Origin: Cupriavidus plantarum | GTDB lineage: Bacteria; Pseudomonadota; Gammaproteobacteria; Burkholderiales; Burkholderiaceae | DNA: 64,000 bases | NCBI RefSeq assembly: GCF_905397285.1 | Contig: NZ_CAJPUX010000001.1 | Coordinates: 434,001 to 498,000 of the forward strand | Reading direction: 5' to 3' | Shown here: in pieces, positions 35,395 through 45,670 of the stretch | How the letters are laid out: the number at the start of each line of letters is the position of its first letter | How positions within the stretch are numbered: position 1 is the stretch's first letter | Notes under the pieces: model-generated | Database searches by the model: none | What the model saw: the letters and a program-made list of their open reading frames with translations, nothing else | Told to the model about the DNA's origin: nothing | Position numbers and translations under genes: made by a program

Positions 35395-36972
35395 TTACGG
35401 CGCGCCGCGATATACCCACTGCATCAGCGCGTCATGCGCTTCCTGCGCGGCGGAGGCGTTCGGGTGGTTGATGTAGGCCACCACCACATACCGGTCGCCG
35501 TTCAGCGCATCGACGTATCCCGCCAGCGCCCGCACATCCTGCAGCGTCCCCGTCTTCAGATACGCATTCCCCGCCGCGTTGGCACGCGTCAGGCGGTTGC
35601 GGAGGGTGCCGTCCACGCCCAGGATCGGTAGGGAGTCGAGCAGGGCGGGGCCCACGTTGCTGGCGAGGGCCTGCTGCAGTAGCCTGGCCATGTCGTACGC
35701 GCTGATCCGCTCGTCGCGCGACAGGCCCGAGCCGTTGTCGAGCACGAGGCTGCGTAGATCCAGCCCCTGTTTCTGCAGCCAGCGCTGAATCACGCTCGCC
35801 GAGCGTGCCGTGTTCGCCGGACCCCCGCGGTCGATTTCCGCGCCGATGGTCAGGAAGAGTTGGCGCGCCATCACGTTGTTCGAATACTTGTTGATATCGC
35901 GCACGATATCGCCAAGCGGCTCGCCATAGTGGCGTGCGAGCAGTACCGCGTTGCGCGGCACCGAGCCGCTCCGCACGCCCGGCGCGCGCGCGAACGTGCC
36001 GCCCGCGAGCTGCCATTCGGCGACGAATCCGCCCCAGATGAAATCGCTGTGCGACAGCGTCGCGACGTTGACCACATGCTCGCCGCAATCGGCCGAGTAG
36101 CCGCCATCGAACGACGCCACGATCGTGCCATCGGGCTGCGGCATGATGGCCGGGTTGGCCCGCGTCCGCCAGTCGCCGCACCGGCCGTTCGTGAGCGCCA
36201 GCCGGTTGTCCACGCGGAGCTGCGCCAGCGAGGGCGTGACGGACACCGCGACGGAGCGGCTCGCGGGATCGGGGCTGATGGTGAACGACAACGTCTTGAA
36301 CGCATAGAGCAGGGCGTCCGGGTTCACGTTGTAGGCGCGCGTGGTCTCGCCATCGATCGTGCCACTGCCATCGAGCCCGTCCGCGAAGAAGCTGCGATCG
36401 AGCACGAGGTCCCCGTTGATGCTATTGACGCCCGCGCGCCGCGCCGACGACACGAGCTTGGCCATCTCCTCGGGCACGAGCTTCGGATCGCCGCGGCCGC
36501 GCAGGTAGATATTGCCGTTGAGCGTGCCATCGCTGCCGGGCTGCGCATCCGCGTACAACGACGTCTGCCACCGGAAGTCGGGCCCCAGCAGTTGCAGGCC
36601 CGCGAACGTCGTGACGACCTTCATCGTCGAGGCCGGATTCATCGGCTGCTCGGCGTTCCAGCTCGCGCGCGGCGCGGGTGCGCCCACCTTCACGACGTAG
36701 AAGCTCGCGGCCGACAAGGGCACGTTGGCGCGGCGCAACGCGGTGACGACGGCGGGCGGTAACCCGGCCCGCAGGGCGGCGGGATCGATGGTCTCCGCGG
36801 CGGCACGCTTCGCCGGCGCTGTGGAAGCGGCAGTGGAAGTTGAGGTGGAGGTCGCGGCCGCCTTCCCCTTGGCGGTCTTGGCGGCCGCGGGAGCGGCCGG
36901 GAATCCGGCGGCAAGGCACGCTATGAGCGCGGCGGCCGGGACGATGCGGGGCAGGGCATTGAGCATGGGCAT
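35395..36972 (-). CDS. dacB: D-alanyl-D-alanine carboxypeptidase/endopeptidase (PBP4)
   Basis: A 525-aa periplasmic class C penicillin-binding protein. The signal peptide is residues 1-31 (ending PAAAK) and is followed by an Ala/Thr/Ser/Lys-rich linker. The active site has SxxK in NPASTMK (about 115-118), SxN in KYSNNVMARQL, and KTG in AYLKTGTLQDVRALAG. A large insertion domain lies between the first two motifs, as in E. coli DacB. It trims D-Ala and cuts peptide cross-links. The start could be two codons later at 36966. Confidence 0.95.
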   Translation of the reverse strand: MPMLNALPRIVPAAALIACLAAGFPAAPAAAKTAKGKAAATSTSTSTAASTAPAKRAAAETIDPAALRAGLPPAVVTALRRANVPLSAASFYVVKVGAPAPRASWNAEQPMNPASTMKVVTTFAGLQLLGPDFRWQTSLYADAQPGSDGTLNGNIYLRGRGDPKLVPEEMAKLVSSARRAGVNSINGDLVLDRSFFADGLDGSGTIDGETTRAYNVNPDALLYAFKTLSFTISPDPASRSVAVSVTPSLAQLRVDNRLALTNGRCGDWRTRANPAIMPQPDGTIVASFDGGYSADCGEHVVNVATLSHSDFIWGGFVAEWQLAGGTFARAPGVRSGSVPRNAVLLARHYGEPLGDIVRDINKYSNNVMARQLFLTIGAEIDRGGPANTARSASVIQRWLQKQGLDLRSLVLDNGSGLSRDERISAYDMARLLQQALASNVGPALLDSLPILGVDGTLRNRLTRANAAGNAYLKTGTLQDVRALAGYVDALNGDRYVVVAYINHPNASAAQEAHDALMQWVYRGAP

Positions 36973-37033
36973 GGCGCAGATGTTAACGCATGCCCGGCAC
37001 GGTTCGGATGACGTGGAACGGTCCGTTACCGTG

Positions 37034-37492
37034 TCAATTCGAAAGCGAAGTCGACCGCGCGCCGCTCACGGACGCCGGTGCCTTGGGAATCGGGAACACG
37101 ATGTCGTAGGCCCAGTTGTAGACGAGCGCGTAGACCATGTAGAACCCGGCCACGGCGATGTCCATGATGAAGGCGTCGAACAGGCTGATGTCGAGGTACC
37201 ACGCGACGGACGGCAGGAACACGATCAGCAGGCCGCCCTCGAACAGGATGGCATGCAGCACGCGGATGGCTGGCGTCTTGTGGACGTCGCCGCGAACGCG
37301 AAGCATCGCCTTGTCGAACATCAGGTTGTAGACGTAGTTCCAGCCGGCCGCGATGAGCGAGGCGACCGCGCCGATTAGACCCATCTGGTGCAATGCGTAG
37401 CCGAACACCCAGCTCGCTAGCGGGGCGAAGGCCAGCAGGCCGATCAGCTCGAAGCCGATGGCGTGTCGGATCCGGTCCCGGGTAGTGCGCAT
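37034..37492 (-). CDS. PACE-family multidrug/biogenic-amine efflux transporter
   Basis: A 152-aa, four-helix membrane protein made of two bacterial-transmembrane-pair modules. The conserved signals are RIRHAIGFELIGL at the start, WNYVYNLMFDKAM in the first repeat, RVLHAILFEGGLL opening the second, and a final AYDIVFPI. AceI-type relatives export chlorhexidine and short diamines by proton antiport. A GGAGAGG ribosome site favours the ATG at 37492. The LysR gene lies divergently 105 bases away, the usual PACE arrangement. Confidence 0.93.
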   Translation of the reverse strand: MRTTRDRIRHAIGFELIGLLAFAPLASWVFGYALHQMGLIGAVASLIAAGWNYVYNLMFDKAMLRVRGDVHKTPAIRVLHAILFEGGLLIVFLPSVAWYLDISLFDAFIMDIAVAGFYMVYALVYNWAYDIVFPIPKAPASVSGARSTSLSN

Positions 37493-37561
37493 GATCCTCT
37501 CCAGCAAAACGACAATACGGCACAGTCTATCTGCTGGATTGATATTGCCAAGTTGGATACC

Positions 37562-37576
37562 ATCGGATATTCCGAT
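37562..37576. promoter_or_regulatory. Perfect palindrome between the PACE and LysR genes
   Basis: ATCGGA-TAT-TCCGAT is a perfect dyad 21 bases before the LysR ATG and 69 bases before the PACE ATG. It fits the expected binding site of the divergently encoded LysR protein. Confidence 0.65.
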
Positions 37577-37597
37577 AGAAGTCGTGCGAGGCGACCC

Positions 37598-38506
37598 ATG
37601 AGTCTCTCCCTGGATCAGTTACAGGCCTTCGTTGCCGCGGCCGAAAGCGGATCGTTTTCAGGCGCGGCGCGGCGGCTCGGCAAGGCGCAATCGGTGGTCA
37701 GCGCCGCGGTGGCCAACCTCGAGATCGACCTTGGCAACGCGCTGTTCGACCGCAGCGCGCGCTATCCCGTGCTGACGCCGGCGGGCGAACGCCTGTTGTC
37801 GGAGGCGCGCGTGATCCTCGAACGCTGCGAGCATTTCCGCGGGGTGGCCAAGAGCCTGGGCGAAGGCGTCGAGACGCGACTCGTGCTCGCCGTGGACGAG
37901 CTCTATCCCGAGGAGATCCTCGGCGTGATGCTCGAAGAATTCTCGCGGCAGTTCCCGGCGGTCGAACTCGAACTGTTGTTCCCGCTGATGGAGGACGTGA
38001 GCCGGCTCGTGATGAGCCAGTGCGCGGACCTCGGCATCATGTGGCGGCAGGAGGTTCTGCCCGCCGAACTCGCCTTTCATGCGCTTGGGTGGGTGCCAAT
38101 GCCAATCCTCTGCGCACCCGAGCACCCTCTCGCGCAACAGCCGCGCGTCGATTGGGAAGAGCTCAAGCGCTATCGCCAGCTGATGGTGGCGACGCGCAGC
38201 GACAGCGAAGAGAAGAAGCGCCTGCGCGTGGCGGCGGACGTCTGGTGGGTCGAGAGCCAGTGGGTGATCGTCGAACTGATCAAGCGCAATCTCGGCTGGG
38301 GCTTCGTCCCCTGGCACGTGGCCGCCAACTCGCCCGCGGCCGCGCAACTGGTCTCACCGAAGCTGGCGTTTCAGGAAAAGGACTGGCCCGTGGCGATGGA
38401 ACTGGTCTGGCACAAACAGCGGCCGCTCGGCAAGGCCGCGACATGGCTGCGGGAGCGCGTCAAGCGTGAGCCGCTGCCGGTGCCGGGGAGCGCGGCACGG
38501 CGCTGA
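37598..38506 (+). CDS. LysR-type regulator, probable regulator of the PACE gene
   Basis: A 302-aa LysR protein. The winged-helix N-terminus is LSLDQLQAFVAAAESGSFSGAARRLGKAQSVVSAAVANLEIDLG (residues 3-46) and is followed by NALFDRSARYPVLTPAGERLL. The effector domain has two Rossmann-like halves (TRLVLAVDELYPEEIL onward). By analogy with AceR it may activate the divergent efflux gene when amines or biocides are present. The ATG at 37598 is supported by family alignment; a longer frame to 37463 overlaps the PACE start and was rejected. Confidence 0.92.
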   Translation: MSLSLDQLQAFVAAAESGSFSGAARRLGKAQSVVSAAVANLEIDLGNALFDRSARYPVLTPAGERLLSEARVILERCEHFRGVAKSLGEGVETRLVLAVDELYPEEILGVMLEEFSRQFPAVELELLFPLMEDVSRLVMSQCADLGIMWRQEVLPAELAFHALGWVPMPILCAPEHPLAQQPRVDWEELKRYRQLMVATRSDSEEKKRLRVAADVWWVESQWVIVELIKRNLGWGFVPWHVAANSPAAAQLVSPKLAFQEKDWPVAMELVWHKQRPLGKAATWLRERVKREPLPVPGSAARR

Positions 38507-38527
38507 CGCGTCGCCCTCAAGCCGCCG

Positions 38528-39808
38528 TCAAGCCGCCTGTGCCAGCGGCGTAAATGGAAACACCATCTCCACACGCAGGCCGCCTTCCGGGCGGTTGACC
38601 AGATTCAGCCGGCCGCCCGCCTGGCGGACGAGGCGATCGACGATGGCGAGGCCGAGGCCCGAGTGGGCGTTGCCGCCGCGGGCCGGGTCCAGGCGAACGA
38701 ACGGCAGCGTCACGCGCTCCATCGCGTCGTCGGGAATGCCCGTGCCGTGGTCCTCCACGGTCAGGCGCCAGCCTTCGTTCGTGCGCGCGGTAGCCACATG
38801 CACCGGCGGCGCGCCGTACGCGTAGGCGTTGTCGACGAGGTTGCCGACGATACGATCGAGCTGCGTCGCGATCATGCGGAATCCGTCGCCCGCGGCAAGA
38901 TCGAGTTCGACGAAGCGCTCCTGCTCAGCGAGCGAATCCGCCAGTTCGGCGATCCGCTTCTCTACAGGCACCGGCCGGGCGGTCGGCTCGCTGCTCTGCG
39001 CGAACGTCAGGAACTGCTCGACAATTGCCGACATCGATTCCACGTCGCGTGTGACACCGGCCGCCGCCTTGGGATCGCTGAGCATTTCCGCGCGCAGGCG
39101 CAGCCGGGCGAGCGGCGTCTTGAGGTCGTGCGCGATGCCGGCGAGCATTGTATTGCGCTCCTGGTCGTTACGCGCGAGGTCCGCCACCATGCGATTGAAA
39201 CGCTCGATCAGCTGCCGCAGCTCGTGCGGGCCGCGCTCGCGCAGCGGGGGCACCAGTTCCTGCCGCGACAATCGCGCCGCCGCATCGGCCATGTCGCGCA
39301 CGGGGCGCTGGATCTGCCACGCGATGAGCAGCGCGAAGATCGTCGCCACGGCCACGACAAGAATCACGCCCGGCACCAATCGGTTGTCCGGCGGGGGATT
39401 GTGGACCCACAGGATTGGCATCGCGATCCACTGCGCGCGTGTCGGTAGCTTGATCCACAGCCGCGGCGTCGCCTCGTCCTCGATCCGCAAATCGCTGCCC
39501 TTGGGCAGGCGACTCCCGAACTGCTCGATGAGCCGGCGCGGGCGGCCGCCCTGCGGCACCGCCGACAATTCTTCCGCGCGCGAGTTGTCGCCGATCTCGA
39601 CGAGGCTCGGCAACGGCAACGGCGGCCGTGCATCGAGGGCGTGTTCGATGCTCTGCAGCTGGAACAGCATCTGCTCGACCGAATAGTCGACCTGCTGCTG
39701 GCGGCGATCCATGCGGAGGATCGTGAGCCAGGAGAAATGGCTGATCATGAGCACCGCCGCGATTAGCAGTGCCATGCGTCCGAACAGAGTGTCGATCCTG
39801 AGCTTCAT
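38528..39808 (-). CDS. EnvZ-like sensor histidine kinase
   Basis: A 426-aa membrane kinase. TM1 is about residues 10-32, then a periplasmic domain of about 110 residues, TM2 about 145-166, HAMP about 167-219 (IQRPVRDMADAAARLS), phospho-acceptor His227 in AGIAHDLKTPLARLRLRAEM, and the HATPase domain with NLVDNAYAYG (N box), VEDHGTGIPDD (G1) and GNAHSGLGLAIVDRLV (G2). It follows its response regulator by 12 bases. Facing mdtABC, it is likely to sense envelope or drug stress for that pump, which is inference. Confidence 0.94.
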   Translation of the reverse strand: MKLRIDTLFGRMALLIAAVLMISHFSWLTILRMDRRQQQVDYSVEQMLFQLQSIEHALDARPPLPLPSLVEIGDNSRAEELSAVPQGGRPRRLIEQFGSRLPKGSDLRIEDEATPRLWIKLPTRAQWIAMPILWVHNPPPDNRLVPGVILVVAVATIFALLIAWQIQRPVRDMADAAARLSRQELVPPLRERGPHELRQLIERFNRMVADLARNDQERNTMLAGIAHDLKTPLARLRLRAEMLSDPKAAAGVTRDVESMSAIVEQFLTFAQSSEPTARPVPVEKRIAELADSLAEQERFVELDLAAGDGFRMIATQLDRIVGNLVDNAYAYGAPPVHVATARTNEGWRLTVEDHGTGIPDDAMERVTLPFVRLDPARGGNAHSGLGLAIVDRLVRQAGGRLNLVNRPEGGLRVEMVFPFTPLAQAA

Positions 39809-39820
39809 CGCAAGACAGTA

Positions 39821-40552
39821 TTACTGTGGTATCTCTTCGGCCTCGTCCGGCACGAACGTGTAACCGCGTCCGCGCACGGTCTGGATATAGCGGGGCCGCT
39901 GCGCATCCTCGTCGAGCAGCCGGCGCAGGCGCCAGATCTGCACGTCGATGCCGCGATCGCTGATGCCGCTGGCCGTTCCATACATCAGTTCGACAATGCG
40001 TTCGCGGGACAGGACTTCCAGCGGATGCATCAGCAGCAGCTTGAGCAGCGCGAACTCCGTGTCGCTGATGGACACGGACTGCCCCGCGCGCAGCAGCGAG
40101 CGCTGGCGGAAGTTGACGCGGAACGGCCCGAACGCGATCGACTCGCGGTCTTCGGGAGCGGCCGCCGGGCGCGCGAGCTTGCGGCGCAGGACCGCGTTGA
40201 TGCGCGCGAGCAGCTCGCGCGGGGAGAACGGCTTGCCGAGGTAATCGTCTGCCCCGATCTCGAGCCCGACGATACGGTCGATCTCGTCACTGCGCGCGGT
40301 CAGCAGGATCACCGGAATGTCGTCGTTCTTCGCGCGCAGGTTGCGCAGCGCGGTCAGGCCGTCGACCTTCGGCATCATCAGGTCCAGCACGATCAGCGCG
40401 GGGCGCTCGCGCTCGAGCCGCGCCTGGAGGCCATCGCCGTCATGCAGCACGGATACGGCAAAGCCCTGCGAGGTCAGGTACTCGCGCAACAGGTCGCGCA
40501 GTTCGGGATCGTCGTCGACGACGAGGATCTGGGTAGGCTGGTTGGTTCGCAT
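39821..40552 (-). CDS. OmpR-family response regulator
   Basis: A 243-aa regulator: receiver domain with VVDDDPE, phospho-Asp57 in IVLDLMMPKVDG, ILLTARSD and LGKPFSPRELLARINAVLRR, then an OmpR winged helix ending VQIWRLRRLLDEDAQRPRYIQTVRGRGYTFVP. It closely resembles OmpR/RisA. The ATG at 40552 was chosen over an in-frame TTG at 40558. It is divergent from mdtA, with about 400 bases between them. Confidence 0.95.
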   Translation of the reverse strand: MRTNQPTQILVVDDDPELRDLLREYLTSQGFAVSVLHDGDGLQARLERERPALIVLDLMMPKVDGLTALRNLRAKNDDIPVILLTARSDEIDRIVGLEIGADDYLGKPFSPRELLARINAVLRRKLARPAAAPEDRESIAFGPFRVNFRQRSLLRAGQSVSISDTEFALLKLLLMHPLEVLSRERIVELMYGTASGISDRGIDVQIWRLRRLLDEDAQRPRYIQTVRGRGYTFVPDEAEEIPQ

Positions 40553-40951
40553 AGGCAAATGATAGTCAGGCTCGCGGTATGGGAATGCGAATTGCTTCGA
40601 CGGTTTTGTTTCTGGAGGTTACACCCGGCCCCCTGGTAACCCGCTGTAATAAAAATGCGAGTACGAGAAACAGGCGCGGTCATCACGGCACATTATGCTT
40701 CGTCCCAATATGGCGGCGTTTTTCGCCCCTGCCAGTCGCGGCGAACGCATGCGCGCCGCACGGATGGACCGGCTCCGCTCCCTGTCCCTGCCCGCGAGGA
40801 AATAGGGAAGCCCCTCGACAGGCGGCAAGGGCCAATGGCCTTTCCGGTAACGCGATTTGGCATACTTTGCAATTTCGCCCGCAGGCCGGTCCCCGGCCGC
40901 CGGGCGAACATCGTTGGCGCGCCCCGGCGCGTCGTTCCCAGGATCCCGGAT
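40553..40951. other. Regulatory region between the two-component genes and mdtA
   Basis: About 399 bases without a convincing gene; small frames here overlap and lack ribosome sites. Near 40618-40641 there is an inverted repeat, GGTTAC and GTAACC with a 12-base spacer, that could bind the adjacent OmpR-type regulator or another repressor. A frame continuous with mdtA extends to 40655 but is unlike any MdtA N-terminus. Confidence 0.5.
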
Positions 40952-42532
40952 ATGTCTCAACCCGAAAACGGTCAACCCTCTTCGCCACCCACACCGCCGC
41001 GGGGTCCCGCGCCCAAGCGCCGCACGTCATCGGGCCGCACCTGGATCGCGATCGCGGTCGTCGTGGTGCTGGCCGGTGCCGGCTGGTACTGGTGGCACGG
41101 CCATCGCGCGTCGGCCGATGGGGCGGGGAGCCAGGCCGGGGCGAGCGGCGCCGCAGCGGGCGGCCGGCAGGCGCGCGGGGCCGGCGGCGGCTTTGGCGGA
41201 CCGGGCGGACCGGGTGGTCCGGGCGCGAACATGCCGCGCTCGCCAGTGGTCGTCGCCACCGTCGCGCGCCGGGACATGGACGTGGTACTCAATGGCCTGG
41301 GCAACGTCACGCCGCTGGCCAACGTGACCGTGCGCGCGCAGGTCTCGGGGCCATTGCTGCGCGTACTGTTCAAGGAAGGCCAGATGGTCAAGGCCGGCGA
41401 CGTGCTCGCCGAGATCGATCCGCGTCCCTTCCAGGCGACCTACGATCAGGCCGTGGGCCAGCTCGCGCGGGACCAGGCGCTGCTCCAGAACGCGCGCCTC
41501 GACCAGAAGCGATACAAGACGCTGCTCCAGCAGGACTCGATCTCGAGCCAGCAGGTCGATACGCAGGACGCGCTCGTCCGCCAGTACGAAGGTACGGTGA
41601 AGACGGATCAGGGCAACGTCGATAACGCGCGCATCCAGCTGGGCTACACGCGCATCGTGGCGCCGGTCTCGGGCCGCATCGGCCTGCGACAGGTCGATCC
41701 GGGCAATATCGTCAGCACCAGCGACACCAACGGCATCGCGCTGATCACGCAGATCACGCCGATCACCGTGCTGTACACGATCCCCGAGGACAACCTGCCG
41801 CAGGTGCTCAGGCAGCTCAATGCGGGCAAGAAGCTGCCCGTGCAGGCATGGGACCGCCAGATGCGCACGCAGCTGGCCGAAGGCACGCTGCTGACGACCG
41901 ACAATCAGATCGACGTGACCACCGGCACCGTCAAGCTCAAGGCGCAGTTCGAGAACAAGGACGGCATGCTGTTCCCGAACCAGTTCGTCAACGTGCGCAC
42001 GCGCATCGATACGCTCGAGGATGCCACCGTGATTCCGGTCGCGGCCATTCAGCGCGGCCAGCAGGGCACGTTCGTATACGTGGTCGACGAGGCCAACACC
42101 GTGCACGTGCAGGTGGTCACGCTCGGGGCGACCGACGGCACGCGTACGGCGGTGACCAAAGGCCTGCAGCCCGGCCAGCGCGTGGTGGTGGACGGCGCGG
42201 ACCGGCTCAAGGAAGGCCTTGTCGTCGAAGCGGTGGACCCGGCCGCGCGCGCGGCGCAGCTGGTGCCGGCGAGCCAGCCGCGCGGGCGCGGGCGCCATCG
42301 CGAAGGCAGCAACTGGGGCGGTGCGAGCGGCGCCGGCGCGGGCGGGCCCGGTGGCGCGAGCGGTGCGCAGGGACGCCGAGGCGATGGGATGGGAGGCGAC
42401 AGGATGGGCGGCAGTGCCAGCGCGGCGGCCGGCGAGCCCCGTCGTCAGCGCGACGCGGACGCGGTTCCCGATCCGACCCGCAATACCCCCGCTAACCCTG
42501 CCGGCAACGTCGGCCAGCGTCCGCAGCAGTAA
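40952..42532 (+). CDS. mdtA: RND efflux periplasmic adaptor (membrane fusion protein) MdtA
   Basis: A 526-aa adaptor. Residues about 28-49 are the membrane anchor, followed by a Gly-rich linker (GGFGGPGGPGGPG). Then come the barrel-sandwich and alpha-hairpin domain (VVATVARRDMDVVLNGLGNVTPLANVTVRAQVSGPLL, TYDQAVGQLARDQALLQNARLDQKRYKTLL), the return IQLGYTRIVAPVSGRIGLRQVDPGNIV, and the beta-barrel. The C-terminus is a long disordered tail (about 90 residues rich in Gly, Arg and Ala), so it is longer than the 415-aa E. coli MdtA. It is the first gene of a four-gene pump operon. Confidence 0.95.
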   Translation: MSQPENGQPSSPPTPPRGPAPKRRTSSGRTWIAIAVVVVLAGAGWYWWHGHRASADGAGSQAGASGAAAGGRQARGAGGGFGGPGGPGGPGANMPRSPVVVATVARRDMDVVLNGLGNVTPLANVTVRAQVSGPLLRVLFKEGQMVKAGDVLAEIDPRPFQATYDQAVGQLARDQALLQNARLDQKRYKTLLQQDSISSQQVDTQDALVRQYEGTVKTDQGNVDNARIQLGYTRIVAPVSGRIGLRQVDPGNIVSTSDTNGIALITQITPITVLYTIPEDNLPQVLRQLNAGKKLPVQAWDRQMRTQLAEGTLLTTDNQIDVTTGTVKLKAQFENKDGMLFPNQFVNVRTRIDTLEDATVIPVAAIQRGQQGTFVYVVDEANTVHVQVVTLGATDGTRTAVTKGLQPGQRVVVDGADRLKEGLVVEAVDPAARAAQLVPASQPRGRGRHREGSNWGGASGAGAGGPGGASGAQGRRGDGMGGDRMGGSASAAAGEPRRQRDADAVPDPTRNTPANPAGNVGQRPQQ

Positions 42533-42556
42533 GCGGCCAAGGAACCGAGGAGCGGC

Positions 42557-45500
42557 ATGAACCCGTCACGCATCTTTATCGAGCGGCCAGTCGCCACGGC
42601 GCTGCTGATGCTCGCCATCCTGCTGTCCGGGCTGGTGGCATTCCGCCTGCTGCCGCTGTCCGCGCTGCCGGAGGTGGACTACCCGACCATCCAGGTCACC
42701 ACGCTCTATCCGGGCGCGAGCCCGGACGTGATGACGTCGTCGGTGACCGCGCCGCTCGAGCGTCAGTTCGGCCAGATGCCGGGCCTCAAGCAGATGTCCT
42801 CGTCGTCCTCGGGCGGCGCGTCGGTCATCACGCTGCAGTTCGAACTGTCGCTGTCGCTCGATGTGGCCGAGCAGGAAGTGCAGGCCGCCATCAACGCGGG
42901 CGGCAACCTGCTGCCCGCGGATCTGCCGATGCCGCCGGTCTACAGCAAGGTCAACCCGGCCGACGCGCCGATCATGACGCTGTCCATGACGTCCGACACG
43001 CTGCCCCTGCCGCAGTTGCAGGATATGGTGGATACGCGCGTCGCGGCACGGATCTCGCAGATCCAGGGCGTGGGCCTCGTCACGATCAGCGGCGGCCAGC
43101 GCCCGGCGGTGCGGATCCAGGCCAACCCGACCGCGCTCGCCGCGCTCGGCATGTCCATCGACGATTTGCGCACGGCAATCGGCAGCGCCAACGTCAATGG
43201 CGCAAAGGGCAGCTTCGATGGCCCGCAGCGCGCCTCGACGATCGACGCCAACGACCAGTTGCGCTCGGCCGAGGAGTACCGGCAGATCATCATCGGCTAT
43301 CAGAACGGCGCGCCGATCCGCATCACCGACGTCGCCGATATCGTCGACGGCCCAGAGAACACGCGGCTGGCCGCATGGGCCAATGGCAAGCCCGCGATCG
43401 TGCTGAACATCCAGCGGCAGCCGGGCGCGAACGTGATCGAGGTGGTGGACCGCATCAAGTCGCTGCTGCCGCAACTGCAGAACGCGCTGCCGGCGTCCGT
43501 GCACGTGCAGCAGCTGACCGACCGTACCACCACCATCCGCGCGTCCGTGAAGGACGTCGAATTCGAACTGCTGCTGGCCATCGCGCTCGTGGTGATGGTG
43601 ATCTTCGTCTTCCTGCGGAATATACCGGCGACAATCATTCCGGGCGTGGCGGTGCCGCTCTCGCTGGTCGGCACGTTCGGCGTCATGTACCTCGCGGGTT
43701 TCTCGATCAACAACCTGACGCTGATGGCATTGACCATCGCCACGGGCTTCGTCGTCGACGATGCGATCGTGATGATCGAGAACATCATGCGGTACATCGA
43801 GAAGGGCGACACGCCGATGGCGGCCGCGCTCAAGGGCTCGAAGCAGATCGGCTTCACGATCATCTCGCTGACGTTTTCGCTCGTCGCCGTACTCATTCCG
43901 CTGCTGTTCATGGGCGACGTGGTGGGCCGGCTGTTCCGCGAGTTCGCGATCACGCTTGCGGTGTCGATCCTGATCTCGGCCGTGGTTTCGCTGACGCTCA
44001 CGCCCATGATGTGCGCGCGGCTGCTGCGCCATGTGCCCGAGCACGAACTCTCGCGCTTCCATCGCGCCACCGGACGTTTCTTCGACAACGTGATCGAACG
44101 CTACGGTCGCGCGCTCGAATGGGTCCTCGCCCGGCAGACCGCGACGCTCGTGGTCGCGGTCGGCACGCTCGTGCTCACGGGCCTGCTTTACCTCGTCGTG
44201 CCCAAGGGCTTCTTCCCCGTGCAGGACACCGGTGTCCTGCAGGCGATCACGGAAGCCGCGCAGACCACTTCGTTCACCGCCATGGGCCGCAAGCAGGAGG
44301 CCGTGCAGAAGGTCATTCTGGAAGATCCCGCAGTGGCGAGCGTATCCTCGTTCATCGGCGTGGACGGCACCAACACCACGCTCAACGCGGGACGCATGCT
44401 GATCAACCTCAAGCCCAAGGGCGAGCGCGACAGCATGGATGTGGTGATGGACCGCCTGCAGGATGCCGCGCAGAAGCTCGGCGGCATCTCGCTCTATCTG
44501 CAGCCCGTGCAGGACCTGACGATCGAGGACCGCGTCGCGCGCACGCAGTACCAGTTCACCGTGGAAGATCCGGACCCGACCGTGCTGGCCGAATGGGTGC
44601 CGAAGCTCGTCGAGCGCCTGCGCCAGGAACCCGAGTTGCGCGACGTGACGAGCGATCAGCAGAACAACGGCCTGCGCGCCTACGTCGAGATCGATCGCGA
44701 CGCGGCGGCCCGCTTTGGCATTACCACCGCGGTTATCGACAGCGCGCTGTACAGCGCGTTTGGCCAGCGTCTGGTCTCGACGATCTTCACGCAGTCGAAC
44801 CAGTACCGCGTGGTGCTCGAGACCATGCCGCAGTTCCGCACGAGCCCGCAGTCGCTGTCCGAGCTGCGGCTGCCGTCGTCGTCGGGAGGTCAGGTGCCGC
44901 TCGGTTCCATTGCGCGCATCAGCGAACGCACGGGACCGCTCGTGATCAATCATCAGGGGCAGTTCCCGGCTGCGACGATTTCGTTCAACCTCGCACCGGG
45001 CGAGTCGCTCGGCGCCGCGGTGGAGAAGATCGTCAAGGTGGAGAAGGAAATCGGACTGCCAATTTCGATGGCCACCGAGTTCCAGGGCGCGGCGCTCGCG
45101 TTCAGTGCGTCGCTGTCAAACACGCTGTGGCTGATCCTTGCCGCGGTGATCACGATGTACATCGTCCTTGGCGTGCTGTACGAGAGTACGATCCATCCGG
45201 TGACAATCCTCTCGACGCTGCCATCCGCCGGCGTCGGCGCGCTGCTCGCGCTGCTGGTCGCGCGTCAGGACCTCGGCATCATCGCGATCATCGGCATCAT
45301 CCTGCTGATCGGTATCGTGAAGAAGAACGCGATCATGATGATCGACTTTGCGCTCGAAGCGGAGCGCGAAGGCGGCATGGCGCCGCGGGAAGCCATCTTC
45401 CAGGCGTGCCTGCTGCGCTTCCGCCCGATCCTGATGACGACGATGGCCGCGCTGCTCGCCGCGCTGCCGCTGATGCTCGGCACGGGTATCGGCTCCGAAC

Positions 45501-45670
45501 TGCGCCGGCCGCTCGGCGTGACGATGGTCGGCGGTCTGCTCGTCAGCCAGGTGCTCACGCTGTTCACCACGCCGGTCATTTACCTCGCGTTCGATCGCGT
45601 GGCGCTCCAGCTCAATAGCTGGCGCCGCCGCAAGTTCGGCGATCCGGATACGGAGCCGCGCCCCCGATGA
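42557..45670 (+). CDS. mdtB: RND multidrug efflux inner-membrane subunit MdtB
   Basis: A 1037-aa, 12-helix RND pump protein. It begins [46 protein letters not shown]. In TM4 the proton-relay segment is [25 protein letters not shown], here [21 protein letters not shown] with the Asp pair, and [19 protein letters not shown] lies in the second half. MdtB and MdtC form a heterotrimer with MdtA and an outer-membrane channel. The ribosome site is GAGGAG. The stop overlaps the mdtC ATG by four bases. Confidence 0.97.
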   Translation: MNPSRIFIERPVATALLMLAILLSGLVAFRLLPLSALPEVDYPTIQVTTLYPGASPDVMTSSVTAPLERQFGQMPGLKQMSSSSSGGASVITLQFELSLSLDVAEQEVQAAINAGGNLLPADLPMPPVYSKVNPADAPIMTLSMTSDTLPLPQLQDMVDTRVAARISQIQGVGLVTISGGQRPAVRIQANPTALAALGMSIDDLRTAIGSANVNGAKGSFDGPQRASTIDANDQLRSAEEYRQIIIGYQNGAPIRITDVADIVDGPENTRLAAWANGKPAIVLNIQRQPGANVIEVVDRIKSLLPQLQNALPASVHVQQLTDRTTTIRASVKDVEFELLLAIALVVMVIFVFLRNIPATIIPGVAVPLSLVGTFGVMYLAGFSINNLTLMALTIATGFVVDDAIVMIENIMRYIEKGDTPMAAALKGSKQIGFTIISLTFSLVAVLIPLLFMGDVVGRLFREFAITLAVSILISAVVSLTLTPMMCARLLRHVPEHELSRFHRATGRFFDNVIERYGRALEWVLARQTATLVVAVGTLVLTGLLYLVVPKGFFPVQDTGVLQAITEAAQTTSFTAMGRKQEAVQKVILEDPAVASVSSFIGVDGTNTTLNAGRMLINLKPKGERDSMDVVMDRLQDAAQKLGGISLYLQPVQDLTIEDRVARTQYQFTVEDPDPTVLAEWVPKLVERLRQEPELRDVTSDQQNNGLRAYVEIDRDAAARFGITTAVIDSALYSAFGQRLVSTIFTQSNQYRVVLETMPQFRTSPQSLSELRLPSSSGGQVPLGSIARISERTGPLVINHQGQFPAATISFNLAPGESLGAAVEKIVKVEKEIGLPISMATEFQGAALAFSASLSNTLWLILAAVITMYIVLGVLYESTIHPVTILSTLPSAGVGALLALLVARQDLGIIAIIGIILLIGIVKKNAIMMIDFALEAEREGGMAPREAIFQACLLRFRPILMTTMAALLAALPLMLGTGIGSELRRPLGVTMVGGLLVSQVLTLFTTPVIYLAFDRVALQLNSWRRRKFGDPDTEPRPR

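Noticed and set aside
42566..44953. 795-codon open frame antisense to mdtB
   Set aside because: Shadow of high-GC codon bias: very rich in His, Arg, Asp and Gln, with no domain signals, while the opposite strand is a complete MdtB.
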